Positions 1 through 8,923 are shown, counted from the stretch's first letter. The stretch is 64,000 bases of DNA from Pseudomonas sp. AL03 (GCF_029960815.1 NZ_JASBRE010000024.1:23437-87436); one strand, 5' to 3'. Program-made: numbers and translations. Notes: generated by a model from the letters alone, not told the origin.

Positions 1-474
1 CTCGTAGAACCGGCGGGCGCCGGTGTTCACGGCGTAGTCGATCAGGCTCAAGCCATTGAGCCCAAGCTGGTTGGCTCGGTCGTAGGCGTAGGCGAGGAAC
101 TGCTTGCCCAGGCCCTGATTTCGCCAGCCTTCATGAAGCGCCAGGCTGGAGATATAGAGGGTGTCGGGAATTTCCATCCTGGCATACGGCGCCAGGACCG
201 GATCGGTCACAGGGGCCGCCAGCGGATCGTGACGCATCACGTAGCTGTGCATCATGCCAATGACGTTTCCCTCGGCCTCGGCAATGAGGCAGTTCTGCCA
301 GGAAAAATCCACGTCTTCACGGGCGTACCGACTGGCACCGACATCCAATAGGTCCTGACCGGGCTGCGCCAGTTGACTCCAGATGTAATCCGCAGCGCCT
401 TCTGATGAAATCTGAAACAAACGAGCAATCTCCCGCGCATCCGCGCGCAGGGCCGAACGAAATTCAACTGCCAT
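1..474 (-). CDS. GNAT family N-acetyltransferase (C-terminus beyond the window)
   Basis: The reverse strand reads open from ATG at 474 to the window edge, about 158 residues, starting MAVEFRSALRADAREIARLF. The segment SLALHEGWRNQGLGKQFL (about residues 113-130) is a typical GNAT acetyl-CoA binding motif A with the R/Q-x-x-G-x-G/A pattern. These enzymes move an acetyl group from acetyl-CoA to an amine; the substrate here is unknown. A GGAG ribosome binding site lies about 9 bases before the ATG. The gene follows the ETF beta gene by 21 bases on the same strand, so it is probably the last gene of the dimethylglycine operon. A similarly placed acetyltransferase is found in P. aeruginosa (inference from remembered gene order). 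Confidence 0.85.
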   Translation of the reverse strand, partial: MAVEFRSALRADAREIARLFQISSEGAADYIWSQLAQPGQDLLDVGASRYAREDVDFSWQNCLIAEAEGNVIGMMHSYVMRHDPLAAPVTDPVLAPYARMEIPDTLYISSLALHEGWRNQGLGKQFLAYAYDRANQLGLNGLSLIDYAVNTGARRFYE

Positions 475-495
475 TTAGCGGACTCCACAGGACCG

Positions 496-1266
496 TTAGC
501 GAACGACGCCTTCCTCAATCAATAACTTGAGAATCGCCTCAGCCCCAGCGGCAGCACTCAACCCTTTAAGCACTTGTCCGCCTCCACCACTGGCCTTGGC
601 CGTCGCGGCTTTCATCCGGTCCGCGCCACTCTTGGCCTTGATCACCTTCAAGCGTTTAGGCCGTGGCTTGGCCGGTTGCAGGGTGGCGACCGCCAGCAGT
701 TCATCGTCGATCACTTCGACTTCATCCGCCTGCAACACCCCGCGTCGGGCCGGCCCGTAAGCGCTCTGCCGAGGTTTCGGCGCAGCGTTATCCACCGTCG
801 CGAGAAACGGTAGCCGCACTTTCAAACGACGACGCTGACCGCGTGGCAAGGCTTGCAGCACCAGCGCCGAACCGCCGTCGATGGATTCAACTTGAGCCAG
901 CCCTACGACGAGCGGCCAGCCTAGATTTTCCGCCAGCAGGAACGGCAACATGCCCGAGCCTTCGCCGGTTTCCGCCTGGCTGCCGGTCAGCACGACCTGA
1001 GCTCCGGCGTCACGCAAATACGCGGTCAATGCCGGCAGTGCATCGGTGCCTGAAGGTTGTTCAAGCACATGCAACTGTTCCAGGCCCATGCCCAGATACG
1101 CGCGCAATGCAGGCTCCGCGACATCGCCTGCATGCAGCACTTGCAGGTTATCCCCAGCCAGTTGCAGACCCAGTTCCACCGCCCGCGCATCCTGTTCAGC
1201 GCGACGTGGCCGGCCGGAAGTCGGGTGGGCGCCGATGGACACCAGGCTGATGATTTTCGTGCTCAT
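496..1266 (-). CDS. etfB: Electron transfer flavoprotein beta subunit (dimethylglycine-linked paralogue)
   Basis: This 256-residue protein has the ETF beta/FixA fold: an N-terminal adenine-nucleotide region and the stretch GSQAETGEGSGMLPF (about residues 94-108), which matches the family signature near the AMP site. ETF beta pairs with the alpha subunit to pass electrons from flavin dehydrogenases to the quinone pool in the cytoplasm. The start has AGGAAAGGG just upstream, and the gene begins 15 bases after the alpha gene. A housekeeping etfBA pair is expected elsewhere in a Pseudomonas genome, so this is a paralogue probably dedicated to DgcA/DgcB. The last 60 residues are unusually rich in Lys and Ala. 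Confidence 0.9.
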   Translation of the reverse strand: MSTKIISLVSIGAHPTSGRPRRAEQDARAVELGLQLAGDNLQVLHAGDVAEPALRAYLGMGLEQLHVLEQPSGTDALPALTAYLRDAGAQVVLTGSQAETGEGSGMLPFLLAENLGWPLVVGLAQVESIDGGSALVLQALPRGQRRRLKVRLPFLATVDNAAPKPRQSAYGPARRGVLQADEVEVIDDELLAVATLQPAKPRPKRLKVIKAKSGADRMKAATAKASGGGGQVLKGLSAAAGAEAILKLLIEEGVVR

Positions 1267-1281
1267 AACCCTTTCCTTTCC

Positions 1282-2502
1282 TTAAGCCGCATCGCGCTTG
1301 GCTTCATTGCGGTAAGCCTCTACCGCATCGATCAAGGCTTGAAGAATTTCGGCGCTTTCACCGATCACCGACAGGTCGGCCCGTTTGATCATGTCGCAGC
1401 CAGGATCGAGGTTGATCGCCACCACCTTGTCGCAGGCACCGATGCCTTGCAGGTGCTGGATTGCCCCGGAAATCCCCACCGCCACGTAGACCCTTGCGGT
1501 AACCCAGGTGCCGGACGCACCGACCTGACGGTCGCGCGCCATGAAGCCGTCATCCACTGCCACACGGGACGCGCCTTCGGTCGCGCCCAACGCTTCGGCC
1601 GTCCTGTGGAAAAGTCCCCAGTCCTTGACCCCGTTGCCGCCGGAGAAGATGAATTCGGCTTCGGCCATCGGAATCGCCGCCGGGTCCACTGCCACCGCGC
1701 CCAAATCCTCGATGCGCGAGAGACTGCGCACCACCGCTGTGGATAACTCCACCGGCAAGGCTTCGTGACGGGTTTCGCTGACCGGTTCGGCGCATTCGAC
1801 GGCGGCCAGAATCAAGCGAGCGACCGGGCGCGCAAGGTCTTGCAAACCAGCACCAGCGCGGCCGATGCACTCCTGATCCTTGACCTGCCAGACCCGCGTG
1901 GCCGGGCGCTCGCCCAGTGCTGCGGCAAAGCGTCGACCCAGTTCCCCCCCGCCGCTGCGGCTGTCCGGCAGCAACCAGTGACGCGGGCTGAACTGGTTAT
2001 CCACAGCCCGCAGGCCCTGGACTCTTTGTTCCGGTGCATAACCGCTGAATTCGTCACCATCCAGCACCAGCAAGCGATCGACGCCAGCAGTGGCGAAGGC
2101 ATTCTCTTTGTGTTCGCCGAAAACCACGGCCAACACCGCGCCGTCCTTGCCGGCCAACTGATGAGCCAGACCGAGCAAATCGCGGTCGTGGCTGCTCAAG
2201 CGGCCGCCGACCATGTCCGGCACCACGCTGATGTAAAACGCAGGTGCAGGAACTTGATGCAGCGGCAATTGCACTTCAACCGCGGCCGAACGTTTTGTCG
2301 CCCCGCCCTGTTGAGCGCCGCTGCGGTCGATCCGTTTGATGCCGTTGGGACCGATAAAACCGATGCCATGGGGATTCTTGCGGATGATGCCATTAGGTCC
2401 CATCCAGCTGTGCTGCGCCGGTTGCATGGCCGCGTGCAGCGGGTGCAGGCGGTTGCGGGCGATCCATTCGGCGCGTGGGTCGCGGCGGATAATGTCGCTC
2501 AT
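1282..2502 (-). CDS. etfA: Electron transfer flavoprotein alpha subunit (FixB family)
   Basis: The 406-residue protein carries the C-terminal FAD domain of ETF alpha. The motif GASGTWVTARVYVAVGISG followed by AIQHLQGI is the family FAD-binding signature, and SGGNGVKDW precedes it. It is longer than housekeeping ETF alpha (about 310 residues) because of an N-terminal extension of roughly 80 residues. I choose the ATG at 2502: it overlaps the dgcB stop as TGATG and has GGAGG at good spacing, whereas the TTG one codon upstream lies too close. The overlap implies translational coupling with dgcB. The likely role is accepting electrons released on demethylation of dimethylglycine. Confidence 0.9.
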   Translation of the reverse strand: MSDIIRRDPRAEWIARNRLHPLHAAMQPAQHSWMGPNGIIRKNPHGIGFIGPNGIKRIDRSGAQQGGATKRSAAVEVQLPLHQVPAPAFYISVVPDMVGGRLSSHDRDLLGLAHQLAGKDGAVLAVVFGEHKENAFATAGVDRLLVLDGDEFSGYAPEQRVQGLRAVDNQFSPRHWLLPDSRSGGGELGRRFAAALGERPATRVWQVKDQECIGRAGAGLQDLARPVARLILAAVECAEPVSETRHEALPVELSTAVVRSLSRIEDLGAVAVDPAAIPMAEAEFIFSGGNGVKDWGLFHRTAEALGATEGASRVAVDDGFMARDRQVGASGTWVTARVYVAVGISGAIQHLQGIGACDKVVAINLDPGCDMIKRADLSVIGESAEILQALIDAVEAYRNEAKRDAA

Positions 2503-4451
2503 CAATGCACCTCCGCAGGTTCACGTTTGGCTGGTGTGGCCGGTTTGCCTGGCGCGGCGTCTTCGAGCAACGCATCGGCCACCAGTTCGGCGATGTCCTT
2601 GATCAGCGGCCGGGGTTCGACCACGCCTTCGAGCATCGCGGTGCATTGTGGACAACCCACGGCCACCAGTTCGGCGCCGGTTTCGCGGATGTCGTCCATA
2701 CGCATGTCAGGGATCCGTTGTTTGCCCGGAATGTCGGTAATCGGTGCACCGCCACCACCGCCGCAGCAGCGCGAACGGAAACCGGAGCGTTGCATTTCCT
2801 TGATCTCGATCCCGAGGGCACGCAGCACTTCACGCGGCGCCTCGTATTCGCCGTTGTAACGACCGAGGTAGCACGGATCGTGATAAGTCACGCTGCTGCC
2901 TTTGTGCTGACCGAGGTTGAGGGCGCCAGCGCCGATGATTTCGGCCATGTAGGTGCTGTGGTGCTGCACGAGGTAGTGGCCGTCGAAGGCGCCGTACTCG
3001 TTTTTCAGCACGTGGAAGCTGTGCGGGTCGCAGGTGACGATACGGTTGAAGCTGTACTTGGCCAGGGTCTGGATGTTGCGTTTGGCCAGCAACTGGAACG
3101 TCGCTTCGTCGCCCAGACGTCGGGCCACGTCACCGCTGTCGCGTTCTTCGAGGCCCAGCACGGCGAAGTCGACCTTGGCTGCTTTCAGCACTTTGACGAA
3201 GGCGCGCAAGGTGCGCTGGTTGCGCATGTCGAAGGCACCGTCGCCGACCCAGAACAGCACGTCGACAGATTTCTTCTCGCTGAGCAGGTTCAGGTTCAAG
3301 TCCGCCGCCCAGTTCATCCGCCCGCCCGGCGCGAAACCGCCAGGGTTATCGGTGGCGATCAGGTTTTCGAGGACTTCGGCGCCCTTGTTCGGGGTTGCGC
3401 CTTTTTCCAGGGTCAGGTGACGGCGCATGTCGACGATGGCGTCAACGTGCTCGATCATCATCGGGCACTCCTCGACGCAGGCGCGGCAGGTGGTGCAGGA
3501 CCACAAGGTTTCAGCGTCCACCAGACCGTTGACGATCGGTTGATGCGGGTTGCCGGCGTGTTCGCCAATCGGTTGGCCTGGATAAGGGCTGCCGGCGAAC
3601 TTGGCATCGGTGCCACCCGCGAGGCCGACCACCATGTCCTGAATCAGTTTTTTCGGGTTCAGCGGCTGGCCGGCGGCGAATGCCGGGCACGCCGCTTCGC
3701 ATTTACCGCACTGCACGCAGGCATCGAAGCCGAGCAGTTGGTTCCAGGTGAAATCCTTGGGTTTTTCCACGCCCAGTGGCGCGTTTGGATCGTTCAGGTC
3801 CAGCGGTTTCAAACCGGTGGAACGGCCGCCGCCGAAACGTTCGGCGCGACGGTGCCAGGCCAAGTGCAGGGCACCAGCGAAGGCGTGCTTCATTGGCCCG
3901 CCCCAGGTCATGCCGAAGAACAGTTCGCTGACGCCCCACAACACGCCGACGCCGAGGATCGCCGCCAGCACCCAGCCACCGAAGTTTTCCGGAAGAATGC
4001 CCGCCACCGGCAGGGTCAACAGAAAGAAGCTTGCAGAGAATGCCAACAGGCTTTTTGGCAGGCGCATCCATGGCCCTTTGGACAGGCGAGCCGGTGGGTT
4101 GCGACGACGCAGAAACATGAAAATCGCACCAACGAACATCACCGTCGAGGCAATCAACAGGGCAACACCAAGAATGCGACTGTGCAGGCCGAAACCGTGA
4201 ACCAGTATCGCCAGCACCATTGACGCCACCGCACCACCCGCAGTCGCGACGTGGGTGTTGGCGATGTATTTGTCCCGCGCGACGACATGGTGCAAGTCGA
4301 CCATGTAGCGCTTGGGCATGGCGAACAGGCCGCCGATCAGGTCGACTTTCGAAGCTCGACCTCGGCGCCACATAGCCACCCGCCGCAACGCGCCCAGGAC
4401 AGCCAGGCCCAGGGCAGCGAACAACAGGATTGGAAGAAGGGTGTTCAACAT
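2502..4451 (-). CDS. dgcB: Dimethylglycine catabolism protein DgcB, Fe-S oxidoreductase
   Basis: The 649-residue protein has N-terminal membrane segments (about residues 1-22, 70-115 and 137-180). Two 4Fe-4S motifs follow, CVQCGKCEAACP (about 245-256) and CTTCRACVEECP (about 319-330). Two cysteine-rich CCG regions close the protein, including RCCGGGGGAP and GCPQCTAML. This matches heterodisulfide-reductase/GlpC-like membrane electron carriers. In Pseudomonas, DgcB is required with DgcA to demethylate dimethylglycine to sarcosine. It presumably links DgcA and ETF to the membrane quinones (inference). The start has GGGAG about 9 bases upstream. A REP doublet lies in the gap between dgcA and dgcB. 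Confidence 0.92.
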   Translation of the reverse strand: MLNTLLPILLFAALGLAVLGALRRVAMWRRGRASKVDLIGGLFAMPKRYMVDLHHVVARDKYIANTHVATAGGAVASMVLAILVHGFGLHSRILGVALLIASTVMFVGAIFMFLRRRNPPARLSKGPWMRLPKSLLAFSASFFLLTLPVAGILPENFGGWVLAAILGVGVLWGVSELFFGMTWGGPMKHAFAGALHLAWHRRAERFGGGRSTGLKPLDLNDPNAPLGVEKPKDFTWNQLLGFDACVQCGKCEAACPAFAAGQPLNPKKLIQDMVVGLAGGTDAKFAGSPYPGQPIGEHAGNPHQPIVNGLVDAETLWSCTTCRACVEECPMMIEHVDAIVDMRRHLTLEKGATPNKGAEVLENLIATDNPGGFAPGGRMNWAADLNLNLLSEKKSVDVLFWVGDGAFDMRNQRTLRAFVKVLKAAKVDFAVLGLEERDSGDVARRLGDEATFQLLAKRNIQTLAKYSFNRIVTCDPHSFHVLKNEYGAFDGHYLVQHHSTYMAEIIGAGALNLGQHKGSSVTYHDPCYLGRYNGEYEAPREVLRALGIEIKEMQRSGFRSRCCGGGGGAPITDIPGKQRIPDMRMDDIRETGAELVAVGCPQCTAMLEGVVEPRPLIKDIAELVADALLEDAAPGKPATPAKREPAEVH

Positions 4452-4513
4452 GGTGGAGCTCCCAAAGACCTCGGGTCTTGCAGGCCTAACTAGCTGGATG
4501 CCTTGCTCGAATT

Positions 4514-4609
4514 CCTGTAGGAGCGAGGCTTGCCCGCGAAGGCGATGGATCAGCCGACATCAATGTTGAATGTCAGGAGGCCTTCGCGGGCAAGCCTCGC
4601 TCCTACAGG
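4514..4609. repeat. REP inverted pair (class A) between dgcA and dgcB
   Basis: Two 29-base arms, CCTGTAGGAGCGAGGCTTGC and onward, face each other perfectly around a spacer of about 38 bases. The same core recurs at 11755, 24761, 31252 and, in variant form, at 18201 and 61273. Here it sits inside an apparent operon, where it could stabilise or partly terminate the dgcA transcript. Confidence 0.9.
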
Positions 4610-4624
4610 GTTATCCACAAGCTC

Positions 4625-6685
4625 TTAGAAATCCTTGCACAACCGCAGCGCGTCGTAGATCGCCGCGTGGGTGTTGCGTTGCGCCACGCAGTCGCCGATG
4701 CGGAACAGCAAGTAGCCGTCGCCCGCCTGGCTCAGCGAAGGTTGCGGTTTGATCGCGAACAAAGCTTCGATGTCCATCTGGCCTTTGTTGCGCGAGCCTT
4801 CCTTCAACGCGTAGTAGATTTCTTCGTCCGGACGCACGCCGTTTTCGACGACCACCTGGTCCACCACCCGCTCCTCTTTGGCGCCGGTGTATTCGTTTTC
4901 CAGCACCGCCACCAGCTTGTCGCCTTCGCGGTAGACCTTCTCCAGCATCATGTCCCCAGTCATGATCACTTCTTTGGGGTACATGCTGCGGTAGTAGGTC
5001 GGGAACGACGTACCGCCGATGGCCACACCCGGTTTGATGTCGTCGGTGACGATCTCGACCTGGCTGCCCTTGTCGGCGAGGAAGTCGGCGGTCGACATCC
5101 CGGTGAATTCGCAAATGGTGTCGTAGACCAGCACATTCTTGCCCGGTGCGACCTTGCCATCGAGGATGTCCCAGCTGCTGACCACCAGGCCTTCAGCCGC
5201 GCCCCAATGTTCGTTCTGCTCCAGGAATGGATGACCGCCGACGGCGAGCACCACCACGTCCGGACGCAAGTCCAGAATAGTTGCTGCATCGGCCGCCACG
5301 CCCAGGCGCAGGTCGACTTTCAAACGGGCCAGCTCAAGCTGGAACCAGCGAGTGATGCCGGCAATCTGGTCACGCTGTGGCGCTTTCGAGGCAGTGGTGA
5401 TCTGCCCACCGATGAATTCTTTCTTCTCGAACAGGGTCACGTCGTGGCCGCGTTCGGCCGACACGCGAGCGGCTTCCATCCCGGCAGGACCGGCACCGAC
5501 CACCACAACCTTGCGCTTCACACCGGTCGATTTCTCGATGATGTGCGGCACGCCCATGTATTCACGGGAGGTCGCGGCGTTCTGGATGCACAAGACGTCC
5601 AGGCCCTGGTACTGACGGTCGATGCAGTAGTTGGCGCCGACGCATTGTTTGATCTGGTCGATCTGACCCATTTTGATCTTGGCGATCAGGTGCGGGTCGG
5701 CGATGTGGGCACGGGTCATGCCGACCATGTCGACGTAGCCGCCTTCCAGAATACGGGTCGCCTGGTTCGGGTCCTTGATGTTCTGCGCGTGCAAAACAGG
5801 GGCCTTGACCACTTCTTTGATACCGGCAGCCAGGTGCAGGAACGGCTCCGGTGGATAACTCATGTTCGGGATAACGTTGGCCAGGGTGTTATGGGTGTCG
5901 CAACCCGAACCCACCACGCCGATGAAGTCGATCATGCCGGTGTCGTCGTAGTACTTGGCGATCTGCTTCATGTCCTCGTGGGACAAGCCGTCCGGGTGGA
6001 ACTCGTCACCGCACAGACGGATGCCGACACAGAAATCCGGGCCGACTTCAGCCCGCACAGCCTTGATCACTTCCAGGCCGAAACGCATGCGGTTCTCGAA
6101 ACTGCCGCCCCACTCGTCAGTGCGTTTGTTGACTCGCGGGCTCCAGAACTGGTCGATCATGTGCTGGTGCACTGCCGATAGTTCGACGCCGTCCAGGCCA
6201 CCGGCCTTGGCGCGGCCAGCCGCAGTGGCGTAGTTGCCGATTACTCGCCAGATTTCTTCCGGCTCGATGGTTTTGCAGGTCGCACGGTGCACCGGTTCAC
6301 GGATGCCCGACGGCGACAGCAGGGTTGGCCAATGCTCGCCGTCCCAACGCGAGCGTCGGCCCATGTGGGTAATCTGAATCATGATCTTGGCGCCATGCTT
6401 GTGCATGGCATCGGCCAGGTTCTGGAAGTGCGGAATGATCCGGTCGTCGGCCAGGTTGACCGACTTCCACCAGCCTTGCGGGCTGTCGATGGCCACACTG
6501 GAGGAACCGCCGCAAATCGCCAGGCCGATCCCGCCCTTGGCTTTCTCTTCGTAATACTTGACGTACCGGTCGGTGGTCATGCCGCCGTCGGTGGCATAGA
6601 CCTCGGCGTGCGCGGTGCTGAGCACGCGGTTACGGATGGTCAGTTTGCCGATCTGGATCGGCTGGAACATTGCTTCGAAAGCCAT
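4625..6685 (-). CDS. dgcA: Dimethylglycine demethylase/dehydrogenase DgcA
   Basis: The 686-residue protein belongs to the trimethylamine dehydrogenase / 2,4-dienoyl-CoA reductase family. Residues 1-345 form the Old Yellow Enzyme-like FMN barrel, residues 348-366 hold a cysteine cluster, and a Rossmann FAD/NAD domain starts at VVVVGAGPAGMEAARVSA (about 393-410). It oxidatively removes a methyl group from dimethylglycine to give sarcosine and a one-carbon unit, with electrons leaving through DgcB and ETF. The cluster reads C348-x5-C354-x11-C366, with Ala351 where trimethylamine dehydrogenase has a fourth Cys ligand. Position between DUF5943 and dgcB matches the GbdR-regulated P. aeruginosa locus. 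Confidence 0.93.
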   Translation of the reverse strand: MAFEAMFQPIQIGKLTIRNRVLSTAHAEVYATDGGMTTDRYVKYYEEKAKGGIGLAICGGSSSVAIDSPQGWWKSVNLADDRIIPHFQNLADAMHKHGAKIMIQITHMGRRSRWDGEHWPTLLSPSGIREPVHRATCKTIEPEEIWRVIGNYATAAGRAKAGGLDGVELSAVHQHMIDQFWSPRVNKRTDEWGGSFENRMRFGLEVIKAVRAEVGPDFCVGIRLCGDEFHPDGLSHEDMKQIAKYYDDTGMIDFIGVVGSGCDTHNTLANVIPNMSYPPEPFLHLAAGIKEVVKAPVLHAQNIKDPNQATRILEGGYVDMVGMTRAHIADPHLIAKIKMGQIDQIKQCVGANYCIDRQYQGLDVLCIQNAATSREYMGVPHIIEKSTGVKRKVVVVGAGPAGMEAARVSAERGHDVTLFEKKEFIGGQITTASKAPQRDQIAGITRWFQLELARLKVDLRLGVAADAATILDLRPDVVVLAVGGHPFLEQNEHWGAAEGLVVSSWDILDGKVAPGKNVLVYDTICEFTGMSTADFLADKGSQVEIVTDDIKPGVAIGGTSFPTYYRSMYPKEVIMTGDMMLEKVYREGDKLVAVLENEYTGAKEERVVDQVVVENGVRPDEEIYYALKEGSRNKGQMDIEALFAIKPQPSLSQAGDGYLLFRIGDCVAQRNTHAAIYDALRLCKDF

Positions 6686-6700
6686 GACGGGGTCCTCGAC

Positions 6701-7231
6701 TTACAACGGCTTGACGGTGAACAAACCGTCGTCGTGGCCTTCTTCGGAGCCACCGTAGACTTGTTCGGCAACCGTGCGAATGTTGCTGCCGCGGGCTTGC
6801 AGAATCTGGTCCATGGCACCGGCAAACCAGCCGGTGAACATGTAGTCGACCTTACGTCCGACCTTGCCGTAGACATAGACGAACGCCGAGTGTTCGAGCT
6901 TGACGCTGGCAGTGCCTTTGTCGAGGTCGATGTCCTGGATCTTGAACAGGCCCCAGCCGCGCTGCGACAGGCGCTTCATGTAGTGTTCGAACACCGCAAC
7001 GCCTTCCAGGCCGTGGCATTCAGCTTCTTTTTCACACCAGTGCCAGGCGGATTTGTAGCCGGCCTTGTAGAGGATTTCGGCGTAGGCGTCGGCGCCCAGC
7101 ACTTCCTCGATGCCCATGTGGTTGTTGACGAAGAAATGACGCGGTACGTACAGCATCGGCAGGGCGTCGGAGGTCCAGACACCGGTTTCGCTGTCAACTT
7201 CGATTGGCAATTGCGGGGCGATCTTGGCCAT
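6701..7231 (-). CDS. DUF5943 protein with V4R-like domain, dimethylglycine operon
   Basis: This soluble 176-residue protein resembles DUF5943 proteins, which look like 4-vinyl-reductase (V4R) small-molecule binding domains. Visible features are WHWCEKEAECHG (about residues 60-71) and a C-terminal segment containing YMFTGWFAGAMDQIL. I see no signal peptide or membrane segment. It lies 15 bases before dgcA on the same strand, so the two are almost surely co-transcribed. Equivalent genes sit next to dgcA in other pseudomonads. Its biochemical role is unknown to me; a binding or accessory function in demethylation is an inference from position only. Confidence 0.85.
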   Translation of the reverse strand: MAKIAPQLPIEVDSETGVWTSDALPMLYVPRHFFVNNHMGIEEVLGADAYAEILYKAGYKSAWHWCEKEAECHGLEGVAVFEHYMKRLSQRGWGLFKIQDIDLDKGTASVKLEHSAFVYVYGKVGRKVDYMFTGWFAGAMDQILQARGSNIRTVAEQVYGGSEEGHDDGLFTVKPL

Positions 7232-7263
7232 GGAAACTTAACTCCAGAAAATTCGTGGTGTTG

Positions 7264-7286
7264 CCCCCGGCACGGACGGCCGGGGG
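7264..7286. other. GC-rich hairpin between dipeptidase and DUF5943 genes
   Basis: CCCCCGGC and GCCGGGGG form an 8-base-pair stem with a 7-base loop in the 78-base gap. No T-run follows on the reverse strand, so it looks like an RNA-stabilising or processing hairpin rather than a full terminator. Confidence 0.6.
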
Positions 7287-7309
7287 AAAGGATTCAGAGG
7301 TGCTGTGGC

Positions 7310-8287
7310 TTACTCGCCCCAGACGTCCTTCAAAACGTTGACCCAGTTCTCGCCCATGATCTTGCGGACCACGCGCTCGGGATGGCCGCGCTTGAGCAGG
7401 GTTTCGGTCAGGTTCGGGAACTCGCCGACGGTGCGGATGCCCAGCGGGTTGATGATCTTGCCGAAGCTGGTCAGGCGGCGGGCGTAGCCCTTGTCATGGG
7501 TCAGGTATTCGAAGAAGTCCTGGCCATGGCCCTGGGTGAAGTCGGTGCCGATGCCGATGGCGTCTTCGCCGACGATGTTCATGGTGTATTCGATGGCTTC
7601 GGCGTAATCGTCGATGGTCGAATCGATGCCCTTGGCCAGGAATGGCGCAAACATGGTCACGCCGACGAAACCACCGTGATCGGCGATGAACTTCAGTTCT
7701 TCATCGGATTTGTTGCGCGGGTGAATTTTCAGACCCGACGGCAGGCAGTGGGAGTAGCAGACCGGTTTCTTGGATTCGAGGATGACTTCTTCGGAGGTTT
7801 TCGAACCCACGTGGGACAGGTCGCACATGACGCCGACGCGGTTCATCTCGGCGACGATTTCACGACCGAAACCCGACAGGCCGCCATCGCGCTCGTAGCA
7901 GCCGGTACCGACCAGGTTTTGGGTGTTGTAGCACATCTGCACGATACCGACACCGAGCTGCTTGAACACCTCGACGTAGCCGATCTGGTCTTCAAACGCA
8001 TGAGCATTCTGGAAACCGAAGAGGATGCCGGTTTTACCCTGCTCCTTGGCCTTGCGGATATCGGCGGTGGTGCGCACTGGAATTACCAGGTCGCTGTTTT
8101 CGCGGATCAGCTTCTGGCTGGCGGCGATATTGTTGACGGTGGCCTGGAAGCCCTCCCACACCGACACGGTGCAGTTGGCCGCGGTCAGACCGCCCTTGCG
8201 CATGTCTTCGAACAGCTCACGGTTCCACTTGGCAATAATCAGACCGTCGATAACGATGCTGTCGGCGTGCAATTCGGCTGGGCTCAT
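7310..8287 (-). CDS. Membrane dipeptidase (peptidase M19) of the dimethylglycine locus
   Basis: The 325-residue protein is a metal-dependent M19 (renal dipeptidase-like) amidohydrolase. It shows the N-terminal DSIVIDGLII strand, the zinc-site segment GVMCDLSHVGSKTSEEVI, a further metal His in CYSH, and the late motif IGIGTDFTQGHG. I start it at ATG 8287 (MSPAELHADSIV). A longer open frame reaches 8455, but its extra 56 residues look non-coding. M19 enzymes cleave dipeptides or related amides, and the in vivo substrate is unknown. It lies first in the leftward cluster ending in dgcAB and the ETF genes, as in P. aeruginosa where the locus responds to GbdR (known). A dyad CGATTCG/CGAATCG lies just upstream at 8306-8324. 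Confidence 0.88.
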   Translation of the reverse strand: MSPAELHADSIVIDGLIIAKWNRELFEDMRKGGLTAANCTVSVWEGFQATVNNIAASQKLIRENSDLVIPVRTTADIRKAKEQGKTGILFGFQNAHAFEDQIGYVEVFKQLGVGIVQMCYNTQNLVGTGCYERDGGLSGFGREIVAEMNRVGVMCDLSHVGSKTSEEVILESKKPVCYSHCLPSGLKIHPRNKSDEELKFIADHGGFVGVTMFAPFLAKGIDSTIDDYAEAIEYTMNIVGEDAIGIGTDFTQGHGQDFFEYLTHDKGYARRLTSFGKIINPLGIRTVGEFPNLTETLLKRGHPERVVRKIMGENWVNVLKDVWGE

Positions 8288-8521
8288 CAGGCTGTCCCCT
8301 ATTAGCGATTCGTGCGCCGAATCGTGTGTCGGCGCTTTGGGGCCAGCATATGCCTGAGGGACGGGGTAGCCGGGTGCAAAAACGACAGGGGGTTTGCCGA
8401 AAGCGTCAATCTGCGACAAAGGGTCGTTGATGGACGCAATTGCCCACCTGTTCAAGGGCCGCTGCTTGGGCGAGAATTCGCGGCATTACTGGATGCTTTA
8501 CTGATAAGGGGCGGCGACGCA

Positions 8522-8923
8522 ATGAAATCGATCTTCCTGGCGTTAGCACTGATAGCGACCGGCGTACACGCGGCGGAAGAGTCCGACGACAACCCCTGCG
8601 ACAAAGTCGAAAACGAAGTCCAGACCCTGGAATGCTCGGTCTACGGCAGAACCACCGCCGAAGACCTGCTTAAAGACAACTATCAAAGCCTGACCGAACG
8701 CTTGCAAACGACCTACGGCAAGAACCCGGCGCAACTGACCGACATCACCGCCAAGCTCAAGGCCGCTCAGCAGCAATGGTTGAAGACTCGGGATGCGGAT
8801 TGCGCGGTTGACGCGTTTCCGACGACGGCCGGCAGCAAGGCGTTCACCATTGCGCAGAATGATTGCGTGGCGCGAATGAGTGATGAGCGGTCGGAGTTTT
8901 TGGAGTCGATTGGGCAGGAGTGA
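8522..8923 (+). CDS. LprI-like / DUF1311 secreted protein
   Basis: The 133-residue protein has an N-terminal signal peptide (MKSIFLALALIATGVHAAEE). The mature part contains paired cysteines (NPCDKVENEVQTLECS) and the segment AAQQQWLKTRDADCAVDA, the hallmark of the DUF1311/LprI N-terminal family. Members include candidate lysozyme inhibitors. It is predicted to be periplasmic. I chose the ATG at 8522 because it starts the signal peptide; the frame is open further upstream. It is divergent from the dipeptidase gene and is followed by an AT-rich insert. Confidence 0.85.
   Translation: MKSIFLALALIATGVHAAEESDDNPCDKVENEVQTLECSVYGRTTAEDLLKDNYQSLTERLQTTYGKNPAQLTDITAKLKAAQQQWLKTRDADCAVDAFPTTAGSKAFTIAQNDCVARMSDERSEFLESIGQE

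Noticed and set aside
6287..8305. Forward open frame of 672 codons opposite dgcA, DUF5943 and the dipeptidase
   Set aside because: It is a mirror of three well-supported reverse genes in high-GC DNA, with Val/Asp/Gln-rich noise and no motif.
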